From: JBCDBY01 sp039182715
GTDB taxonomy: Bacteria; Planctomycetota; PLA2
Length of the DNA stretch: 5,072 nt
NCBI GenBank assembly: GCA_039182715.1
Contig: JBCDBY010000317.1
Span: forward strand, 1-5,072
Reading direction: 5' to 3'
The position numbers were made by a program, and so were the translations under genes. The first letter of the stretch is position 1. Each line of letters begins with the position of its first letter. Shown piece after piece: positions 1-5,072 of the stretch. Under the pieces are notes generated by a model that worked only from the letters and a program-made list of their open reading frames with translations, made no database searches and was not told where the DNA came from.

Positions 1-104
1 CGGCGTCTTCTTGGTGCTGACTTCCAGAGATAGGGACCGGCCTTTGTGGTCTCCGGCCGGCAGGCGACCAGGAGGAGAAGCGGAAGCAGTCGCGTCCAAT
101 TCAT
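1..104 (-). CDS. Lipoprotein, N-terminal fragment (gene runs off the left edge)
   Basis: Read leftward from the ATG at 104-102, the minus strand is open to the window edge for 34 codons. It begins MNWTRLLPLLLLVAC, followed by RPETTKAGPYLWK. This is a textbook lipoprotein signal: one arginine, a leucine-rich core and the lipobox LVAC with the acylated cysteine at residue 15. The product should be processed by signal peptidase II and anchored in a membrane facing the periplasm. The mature part is too short to name. The GPYLWK stretch faintly recalls the start of TraB/GumN-type lipoproteins, but that is only a guess. A second in-frame ATG lies at 113-111 and would add three residues. Neither start has a clear Shine-Dalgarno sequence. 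The gene is divergent from the S41-like gene, whose ATG begins three bases away. The lipobox makes a real gene likely despite the short visible length. Confidence 0.6.
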   Translation of the reverse strand, partial: MNWTRLLPLLLLVACRPETTKAGPYLWKSAPRRR

Positions 105-106
105 CG

Positions 107-1855
107 ATGACATCGTATCGTGACGGCGTGCGCGCGCTGACATGCCTGCTTCTTTGCGCCCTTCCGGCGTCGGCCCAGAGGGCAAGCCCGAAGACGGCGC
201 CGTTTCAGCGCGTCGATCTCGAGGGCGACGTCGTCACCGTGCTGGTGGAGCGGCGCACCTACCGGCTGGTGGCGGTCGACGGCATCGAGACCGCGCGCCT
301 TCTCGCGGCGTGCCGTGAACAGCGGCCCGACGCGTGGCGTACGCGCTTCCGTCTGCAGCTGCCCGAGGTCATTGCGTCACTGCGCGGCCAACCGCCCGGC
401 GCGACCGTTTCCCTCGTGCTGAGCGCGACGCGGTCCGGCGAGCGCGTCGTGATCGAGAAGGCGCCCCTGACGCGCGCCAACTACCGGCGGCTCTTCTGGC
501 AGCAGCAGGGCTTCGCCGGCCCGGCGCCGCCCATGCAGTTCGATCGCCGACTCTCGCGCGCCGCGGCGGCCCGCGACTTCGCGCAGCTCGAGCGCGCCGT
601 GCGGCAGCGCTTCGCCTACTTCGACTGGCGCCGCCGGACCGTCGAGCCGCTTGCGCTGCCGGGCGACATCGTGGAGCCGACCGCGGGCCAGCTCGCGCAG
701 ATCGTGGCGCGCTGGCTGGCGCCGTTCGGCGATCCCAACACGCAGGTCCAGGGGCTGCGCGACACGCTGGCGGGACGCTTCCTGCCGTTCGAGCTGCGGC
801 CGGTCGGCAACCGCTTCGTCGCGCTGCAGAACGGACAGCTGCTCAACTTCCAGGCGCCCTTCGTGCGGGCGCTCGACGCGCGTCGTCCGCGCGAGTGGCT
901 CAAGGCGGTCGCCATGTACCTGCCGCACGGCAACGAGGCGTACATGCGCTACGCCGGGCCGGCCTATCTCAACCAGGTCGAGGCGTTGCGACCGTTCTTC
1001 CAGGCGAAGAAGCGTGGCTCGGTTTGGGTGACGCTCGATAGCGCCGACGGTCAGGTGCGCATCCGGACGGAGCACCGGCTGGTTCCGGAGCCGCCGACCG
1101 CCGCGCCGCGCCCGAAGCCGCAGATGCGCGTGATCGAGGGCGGCATCGGCTACGTCCCGCTGCCGACGATGGAGAGCGAAGAGGCGTTCGAGCGCCACAT
1201 CGCGCCGATCCTGCCGGCGCTGCAGGAGACGCAGGCGGCGGTGCTCGACCTGCGCGGCAACAACTCCTCGCGCCGTGGTCTGCTGCGTGTGCTGCTGCCC
1301 GTCTTCCTGAAGGAGCCGGTCGTCTCCCAGGTGGCGCGCGTGCGGCGCAGCGGGCCCGAGGATCCGGAGGGCTACCTCGCCGACTTCGACATGCATCCGC
1401 GCGCGTGGAAGGGGTGGAACCAGGCGCAGCGCGCGGCGATCGCCGCCTTCGCGGAGACGTTCCGGCCCGCGTGGGCGACCGACGACGCGCGTTTCAGCGA
1501 CTGGCACTACCTCGTGCCGCAGCGCACCGACCGCGGCTACGACAAGCCGCTCGTCGTGCTCGTCGACGGCGGCACGCGCAACAGCGCCGAGGTGCTCGCC
1601 TTCGCGCTGCAGCATGCCGGGCGTGCGGTGGTGGTCGGCGAAGCGAGCGGCGGCTCGGACGGCGGGCCGGTCACGCTCACGCTCGAGAATTCCCGGCTGC
1701 GGGTCACCCTGTCGACGATCGCCTCCTACCGTCCCGACGGCAAGCTCTACCTCGGCTCGTCCGTCCAGCCGTCGCTGCTGCGCCCGCGCGATCCGGTCGA
1801 CTGGACCGGCGCCGCCGACGCGCAGCTGCAGGCCGCCCTGGAACGACTGCGGTGA
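107..1855 (+). CDS. Exported S41-family peptidase-like protein with non-canonical active site
   Basis: The product is 582 residues. Residues 1-23 look like a Sec signal peptide (hydrophobic LTCLLLCALPASA, probable cut after ASA before Q24), so it should act in the periplasm or outside. Residues 24-325 match nothing I recognise. A proline-rich linker (about 326-340) leads into an S41 (C-terminal/tail-specific protease) fold at about 341-582: GIGYVPL near 346, LDLRGN at 380-385, then LVDGGTRNSAEVLA, GRAVVVGE and a C-terminal PDG..Y.G..VQP segment. No PDZ domain is apparent. Aligned on the conserved Glu (E495), the usual nucleophile position is Asn492, with a Ser one residue later (493). The Asp and Lys positions of the E. 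coli Prc (Tsp) triad fall on His503 and Ser517. It may be a pseudo-peptidase or use a shifted serine. The ATG at 107 was chosen because the protein from there starts with a signal peptide; GTG at 128 is an alternative. An in-frame open stretch continues further upstream, but it overlaps the divergent lipoprotein and adds a non-signal-like tail. The gene overlaps chrA by four bases. Confidence 0.8.
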   Translation: MTSYRDGVRALTCLLLCALPASAQRASPKTAPFQRVDLEGDVVTVLVERRTYRLVAVDGIETARLLAACREQRPDAWRTRFRLQLPEVIASLRGQPPGATVSLVLSATRSGERVVIEKAPLTRANYRRLFWQQQGFAGPAPPMQFDRRLSRAAAARDFAQLERAVRQRFAYFDWRRRTVEPLALPGDIVEPTAGQLAQIVARWLAPFGDPNTQVQGLRDTLAGRFLPFELRPVGNRFVALQNGQLLNFQAPFVRALDARRPREWLKAVAMYLPHGNEAYMRYAGPAYLNQVEALRPFFQAKKRGSVWVTLDSADGQVRIRTEHRLVPEPPTAAPRPKPQMRVIEGGIGYVPLPTMESEEAFERHIAPILPALQETQAAVLDLRGNNSSRRGLLRVLLPVFLKEPVVSQVARVRRSGPEDPEGYLADFDMHPRAWKGWNQAQRAAIAAFAETFRPAWATDDARFSDWHYLVPQRTDRGYDKPLVVLVDGGTRNSAEVLAFALQHAGRAVVVGEASGGSDGGPVTLTLENSRLRVTLSTIASYRPDGKLYLGSSVQPSLLRPRDPVDWTGAADAQLQAALERLR

Positions 1856-2901
1856 GGGAGATCGCCTCCGTCTTCCTGCGACTCGGGTTCTTCGGGTTCG
1901 GTGGGCCCGCCGCGCACGTCGCCATGATGGAAGAGCTCGTCGTCGAGAAGGGCAAGTGGATCGACCGCGAGCACTTTCTCGATCTGGTCGGTCTCACCAA
2001 CCTCATCCCGGGGCCCAACTCGACCGAGATGGCGATCCACCTCGGCCTGCTGCGCGGCGGCGTGCGCGGCATGCTGATCGCCGGATTCTGCTTCCTCGGG
2101 CCGGCCATCCTCATGACGGGCGGCATCGCCTTCGCCTACGCGCAGTACGGCGACCTCGCCTGGGCGCGCGCCGCCTTCGCGGGCATTCAGCCGGCGGTCA
2201 TCGCGGTCATTCTCGTCGCCGGCTACCGGCTCGGGAAAAAGGCGGTCACCGGACCGGTGCACGCCGTGCTCGGCATCGCCGTGGCCGCCGCGGTGCTGCT
2301 CGGCGCACCGGAGATCGTCGCGCTCTTCGCCGGGACCGCGATCGGCACGCTCGTGCTCGCGCGCGTGCAGCGCAGCCAGGCCGGCGAGTTGATGTCGATC
2401 TTCCTCTTCTTCCTGAAGGTCGGCTCGATTCTCTACGGCAGCGGTTATCTGCTCGTCGCTTTCATCCAGTCGGAGCTGGTGCCGGCGTATCTGACGCAGT
2501 CCGAGCTGCTCGACGCGATCGCGGTGGGGCAGTTCACGCCGGGGCCGGTGCTCTCGACGGCGACGTTCCTCGGATTCCAGATGGCGGGTTGGCCTGGTGC
2601 GGTGGTCGCGACGATCGGCATCTTCCTGCCGTCGTTCGTGCTCGTCTGGCTCTTCCGCCCGATCTTTCGCCGGCTGCGCGAGTCGCCGCGCGCGGCGTCG
2701 TTCCTCGCCGCGGTGCGCGTCGCGGCGGTCGCCCTGCTCGCCGCCGTACTGGTCGACCTCGGCCGCGAGGTGCTGATCACCATTCCCGCGGCGATCATCT
2801 TCCTGGCGGCGGTGGTGGCGGGTATTCGGTTCAAGATCGGGAGCGTCGGTCTGATCGCGGGGGGCGGCGTGGCGGGCCTGATCCTCGGATGGGTGAGCTG
2901 A
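1852..2901 (+). CDS. chrA: ChrA/CHR-family chromate transporter-like membrane protein
   Basis: This 349-residue, strongly hydrophobic protein carries both halves of the CHR family (chromate ion transporter, PF02417). The first half has GFGGPAAHVAM at 15-25 and NLIPGPNSTEMAIHLG at 50-65. The second half starts near 184 with FLKVGSILYGSGYLL, then GQFTPGPV at 226-233, STATFLG and GIFLPSF. About ten membrane segments are expected, in the inner membrane. Characterised members export chromate. Those with the NLIPGPNSTE signature are mostly annotated by homology, so the substrate is uncertain. It starts at a GTG that overlaps the upstream TGA (GTGA, 1852-1855). The next in-frame ATGs, at 1924 and 1927, would remove the conserved FGGP motif, so the GTG is preferred although no strong Shine-Dalgarno sequence precedes it. 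It is somewhat shorter than the roughly 400 residues usual for two-domain ChrA, with a short N-terminal tail. Translation is probably coupled to the S41-like gene. Confidence 0.9.
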   Translation: MREIASVFLRLGFFGFGGPAAHVAMMEELVVEKGKWIDREHFLDLVGLTNLIPGPNSTEMAIHLGLLRGGVRGMLIAGFCFLGPAILMTGGIAFAYAQYGDLAWARAAFAGIQPAVIAVILVAGYRLGKKAVTGPVHAVLGIAVAAAVLLGAPEIVALFAGTAIGTLVLARVQRSQAGELMSIFLFFLKVGSILYGSGYLLVAFIQSELVPAYLTQSELLDAIAVGQFTPGPVLSTATFLGFQMAGWPGAVVATIGIFLPSFVLVWLFRPIFRRLRESPRAASFLAAVRVAAVALLAAVLVDLGREVLITIPAAIIFLAAVVAGIRFKIGSVGLIAGGGVAGLILGWVS

Positions 2902-3326
2902 CGCCGGTCTGGCCCGACGCGCCGCGGCGCGTGCCCGGCCTGCGCCTGCCGCCGTACCGTTTCCTGCCGGGCGTGCACGCGCGGCCCGGCCACGACCACG
3001 TGCAGATGGCGGACCCGTTCGACAGCGGCGTCGATCTCTATCACCTCGGCTACCTCTGGGAGGCGCACGAGGCGTGGGAGGCTGTGTTCCGCGAAGTCGA
3101 CGGCGCGGAGCGTCACTTCATCCAGGGCCTCGTGCAGATCGCCGCGGCCGGCATCAAGCGGCACCTCGGCAACGAGCGCGGCGTGGACAAGCTGGTCGCG
3201 AAGAGCTGCGCGCATCTCGAGCAGGCGCGCCCTCGCTGCTACGGCGTCGATGTCAGCGATCTGATCGCCCAGCTGGAGGCGTGGCATCGAGACGGCGGTC
3301 GCGCGCCGCGCATCGAAGCGAAGTGA
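2889..3326 (+). CDS. DUF309-domain protein
   Basis: This is a small soluble protein of 145 residues. The DUF309 core (PF03745) is clear: YHLGYLWEAHEAWEAVFR at 51-68 carries the EAHExWE signature, QGLVQIAAA follows at 79-87, and then KRHLGNERGVDKL. An N-terminal extension, LPPYRFLPGVHARPGHDH (20-37), resembles the proline/histidine-rich segment that precedes the domain in many members. The family forms small helical bundles; no biochemical activity is established to my knowledge. The start is the ATG 13 bases inside the end of chrA, and the whole N-terminal extension is read from it. No good Shine-Dalgarno sequence is seen, so translational coupling to chrA is the likely means of expression. 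The stop codon lies in a unit that resembles the 7-base repeat downstream. It is the last gene of the three-gene cassette. Confidence 0.88.
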   Translation: MGELTPVWPDAPRRVPGLRLPPYRFLPGVHARPGHDHVQMADPFDSGVDLYHLGYLWEAHEAWEAVFREVDGAERHFIQGLVQIAAAGIKRHLGNERGVDKLVAKSCAHLEQARPRCYGVDVSDLIAQLEAWHRDGGRAPRIEAK

Positions 3327-3421
3327 TCAGTTGTCAGTCGTCAGTCGTCAGTCGTCAGTCGTCAGTCGTCAGTCGTCAGTTCGCGGATCGACTGACAACT
3401 GATGACTGAATCCTGACAACT
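3322..3421. repeat. Inverted pair of 7-bp tandem repeat arrays between convergent genes
   Basis: On the plus strand, positions 3329-3384 read in exact 7-base phase: AGTTGTC, six perfect copies of AGTCGTC (3336-3377), then AGTTCGC. One upstream unit, AGTGATC (3322-3328), contains the DUF309 stop codon. After two bases (GG), positions 3421 back to 3387 on the minus strand read AGTTGTC, AGGATTC, AGTCATC, AGTTGTC, AGTCGAT, the same degenerate heptamer in opposite orientation. The outer ends form a perfect 15-base inverted repeat (3326-3340 with 3389-3403). The region is less GC-rich than the genes around it. Heptameric short tandem repeats of this general kind are known between genes in cyanobacteria (STRR) and other bacteria. 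The function is unknown. Confidence 0.93.
3326..3403. terminator. Possible bidirectional hairpin between convergent genes
   Basis: The arms atcagttgtcagtcg (3326-3340) and cgactgacaactgat (3389-3403) are perfect reverse complements, so transcripts of either strand could form a 15-bp stem. The loop is long (48 bases), the stem is only moderately GC-rich and no T-run follows on either side, so it is not a classical intrinsic terminator. Its place between the ends of two converging genes, with no other terminator candidate seen, makes a role in ending or insulating transcription plausible but unproven. Confidence 0.35.
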
Positions 3422-3426
3422 CGAGT

Positions 3427-3975
3427 TCAGTGAATCCGGGGACCCCAGGCAAGATCGCCGATGATCTCGGCTTCGACCGCGCACAGGCTCATCCAGCGCT
3501 CGCGGACCTCTTCGCGCGGCCACTTCTCGTAGGCGACCTTGATGAAAAAGGCGTGGTGGCCCGCTTCCGACTCCTTGAGGTCGGTGAAGAGCGCGCCCAG
3601 CTCGCCGTCGGCGTGCTCCGAGAGCAGCGCGAACCGCTCGTAGCTGCGCGCCTCGATGAGCCCCATGCGCAGGATGCGGTCGAGCAGGGCGTTCTTGGTG
3701 GCGCGGCTCAGCCGTTGCACGTACGGGTTGCCGTGATCCGGGCCGAGAGACGTATCGCGCCGCTTCAGGATGGCGCAGACGCGCTCGAAGTGCTCCAGCT
3801 CCTCCTGCACGACCTCCATCAGCTCGTCGGTCGCCCACGAGACCTGGCCGACCAGCATGAGCACCTGCAGCGCCGCCTTGCGCTCGAGGTGGGCATGGTC
3901 GCGCAGCAGGGCGGTTTCGTCCTGGAGCGCCTGCGCCGCCCAATCCGGGTTCGTGCGTGATGTCAGTCCGAGCAC
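3427..3975 (-). CDS. miaE: tRNA-(ms2io6A) hydroxylase MiaE
   Basis: The 182-residue product matches MiaE (PF06175), a ferritin-like non-haem diiron monooxygenase. MiaE hydroxylates the isopentenyl side chain of ms2i6A at position 37 of tRNAs reading U-starting codons, using O2, after MiaA and MiaB have acted. All ligand motifs of a four-helix diiron site are present: E31 in LLRDHAHLERKAA, E59xxH62 in EELEHFE, E108 in LIEARSYERF, and E137xxH140 in SEAGHH. Well-known members have Cys where this protein has Leu30 in the HxE motif; that residue is not a metal ligand. The start is a GTG. Residues 2-12 already look like the family's usual N-terminus, and there is no later Met before the first ligand. 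No clear Shine-Dalgarno sequence is seen. The gene stands alone, convergent with the DUF309 gene and divergent from the macroglobulin-like gene. The presence of MiaE suggests an aerobic host that also has MiaA and MiaB. Confidence 0.92.
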   Translation of the reverse strand: MLGLTSRTNPDWAAQALQDETALLRDHAHLERKAALQVLMLVGQVSWATDELMEVVQEELEHFERVCAILKRRDTSLGPDHGNPYVQRLSRATKNALLDRILRMGLIEARSYERFALLSEHADGELGALFTDLKESEAGHHAFFIKVAYEKWPREEVRERWMSLCAVEAEIIGDLAWGPRIH

Positions 3976-4028
3976 GGTCGCAGGATACCGCTCGGGAACC
4001 CGGGCGCCGCGATATCGTCTAGAGGTTC
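3976..4028. promoter_or_regulatory. 53-bp divergent intergenic region with ribosome binding site for the right gene
   Basis: This gap must hold at least part of the start signals for miaE (left) and the macroglobulin-like gene (right). AGAGG at 4021-4025 is a purine-rich Shine-Dalgarno candidate, only three bases from the ATG at 4029. I see no convincing -35/-10 pair on either strand. GATATC at 4011-4016 is the only AT-rich island, and a short inverted repeat, CGGG-AA-CCCG, sits at 3993-4002. The promoters may extend into the genes, or the leaders may be very short. Confidence 0.3.
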
Positions 4029-5072
4029 ATGCGCCCTGCCTGGCTCTCCCTCCTCTTCGTCGTTTCGTTCGCGCTCGCCGGGGAGGATGGCCTCCCCGAC
4101 GTCGAAGCCGAACTCCTCGAGTACGCCCGCAAGCACAGCTCCCGCCGGGAGTGGCCCAAGGCGGAGCGCGCCTATCTCAAGGTGCTGCAGAGCTTCGCGG
4201 AGAGCAAGCAGGCGCCGCGCGTCCACTACGAACTCGGTCGCCTTCACTTTCGCTACGCGCGCCGGTGGGCCACGGCCGCGAAGTGGTACGACCAGACGAT
4301 CGCGAAGTACCCCGAGACGGAGTGGGGCTGGAAGGCGCGCTGGGGCCGGGCGGAAACCTACGCGCGCATGCAGCAGATCGACCAGGCGGTGACGCTCTTC
4401 CGCATGCTCTCGAACAAGGCGCCGGACGAGAAGATGCGGAGCCAGGCCGCGGCGCGCATCCTCTCGGTGCAGAACAAGTACTTCGCGCTTTCCGTCCGCC
4501 AGTCGTTCACCGTCGGGCAGGCGCCCTGGGTGCAGGTCCAGTCGCGCGGCATCGGCAACGCCCACATGCGGCTCGAGTCGGTGCCCTATGAGGACGTGCT
4601 GGAGCGCATCGGCCCCCAGAACCAGAACCTCACCGCCGCCGCGCGTGCGTCGAAGCGTCGCGCGCTGGTCAAGGAGTGGAACATCGCCTTCCCCTGGATG
4701 AAGGGGCGCTGGCGCAACCAGAAGGCGGCCTTGCCGGCTCTCGACGCCGGCGTCTATCTGGTGACGGCGCGCACGGAGGGACTCTCGTTCCACGTCGTCG
4801 TGCTGGTCAACAGCTTCGGCATCGTCACCAAGGCGGCGCCCGACGAGCTGCTGGTCTTCGCGCAGAGCCGTCGCGACGGCACGCCGCTCGCCGGGACCGA
4901 CGTCCGCGTCGTCACGTCGGAAGGAACGGAGCAGATGCGGACCGCATCGGACGGGCTCGTCGCGATGTCGGCCGTGACCCAAGGGGCGCTCGTCGTGGCG
5001 CGCCCCGACAACGAAAACAGCGTAGCGCCGGTCTGGCGTGGCCGAGCCCGCGCCCAGGAGTCGCGGCGCTAA
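4029..5072 (+). CDS. Secreted TPR plus alpha-2-macroglobulin N-terminal domain protein (short or truncated)
   Basis: The product is 347 residues, and the TAA stop occupies the last three bases of the window. Residues 1-17 form a signal peptide (MRPAWLSLLFVVSFALA, probable cut before G18). Residues about 24-145 are helical, TPR-like repeats (for example YELGRLHFRYARRW and KWYDQTIAKYP). From about 150 the chain changes to beta-rich macroglobulin-type sequence. The segment LPALDAGVYLVTA near 236-247, then VVVLVNSFGIVTK and DELLVFAQSRRDGTPLAG, resembles the first MG domains of bacterial alpha-2-macroglobulins. Those are large periplasmic or lipid-anchored protease traps, usually more than 1,500 residues. 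No thioester motif, bait region or receptor-like domain is present, so this is either an N-terminal remnant or a short stand-alone homolog. The last residues (WRGRARAQESRR) do not look like a domain end. The start is the ATG after AGAGG. The long open frame on the opposite strand here is a coding shadow. Confidence 0.72.
   Translation: MRPAWLSLLFVVSFALAGEDGLPDVEAELLEYARKHSSRREWPKAERAYLKVLQSFAESKQAPRVHYELGRLHFRYARRWATAAKWYDQTIAKYPETEWGWKARWGRAETYARMQQIDQAVTLFRMLSNKAPDEKMRSQAAARILSVQNKYFALSVRQSFTVGQAPWVQVQSRGIGNAHMRLESVPYEDVLERIGPQNQNLTAAARASKRRALVKEWNIAFPWMKGRWRNQKAALPALDAGVYLVTARTEGLSFHVVVLVNSFGIVTKAAPDELLVFAQSRRDGTPLAGTDVRVVTSEGTEQMRTASDGLVAMSAVTQGALVVARPDNENSVAPVWRGRARAQESRR

Noticed and set aside
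71..77. GGAGGAG as a ribosome binding site for the S41-like gene
   Set aside because: It is about 30 bases before the ATG with no in-frame start at normal distance. It is explained as the complement of the leucine codons in the divergent lipoprotein signal peptide.
11..106. Upstream extension of the S41-like gene (an extra 32 residues in frame)
   Set aside because: The extension is not signal-like and would hide the clear Sec signal peptide that begins at 107. The same bases encode a perfect lipobox signal peptide on the other strand.
377..1615. Long minus-strand open frame of 412 codons
   Set aside because: It is antisense to the S41-like gene, rich in arginine with no recognisable motifs, and a typical shadow in GC-rich DNA.
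1614..2888. Long N-terminal extension of the DUF309 frame through chrA
   Set aside because: It overlaps the well-conserved ChrA in another frame and translates to arginine/proline-rich shadow sequence. The DUF309-type N-terminus begins just after the ATG at 2889.
3329..3421. CRISPR array or transposon ends
   Set aside because: The units are 7 bases long and contiguous, with no spacers. The inverted repeat encloses only repeats and two bases, with no transposase nearby.
3963..4982. Long minus-strand open frame of 339 codons opposite the macroglobulin-like gene
   Set aside because: It is low-complexity and rich in Arg, Leu and Gly, with no motif. The plus strand carries a signal peptide, TPRs and MG-like sequence with a ribosome site.

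Overview
This is a GC-rich window (roughly two thirds G+C by eye) of ordinary-looking bacterial chromosome. The codon use, Sec and lipoprotein signal peptides, a bacterial alpha-2-macroglobulin-like protein, MiaE and ChrA fit a high-GC, aerobic Gram-negative bacterium. Acidobacteriota or a myxobacterium-like lineage would suit, but no marker gene here fixes the taxonomy.

Layout. At the left edge, the first codons of a lipoprotein gene run leftward out of the window (minus strand, from 104). Two bases away, and head to head, starts a rightward three-gene cassette with no gaps. It holds an exported S41-type peptidase-like protein with an altered active site (107-1855), a ChrA/CHR-family membrane transporter (1852-2901, 4-base overlap) and a small DUF309 protein (2889-3326, 13-base overlap). 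A tRNA hydroxylase gene, miaE, points back at the cassette (3427-3975, minus). The 100 bases around the convergent gene ends are almost wholly two oppositely oriented arrays of a 7-base repeat. Diverging from miaE across only 53 bases is a secreted TPR plus macroglobulin-domain protein (4029-5072). It stops after 347 residues, much shorter than a full alpha-2-macroglobulin.

Working together. The overlaps in the S41-like/chrA/DUF309 cassette imply one transcript and probably coupled translation, but no shared pathway is evident from the sequence. MiaE is a self-contained tRNA modification enzyme. The alpha-2-macroglobulin-like protein would act in the periplasm if it is functional. I see no RNA genes, CRISPR arrays, transposases or integrases. 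No clearly new system is visible. The best leads are the inverted heptamer arrays, the degenerate S41 active site, the start-to-start junction at 102-109 and the short alpha-2-macroglobulin-like gene.
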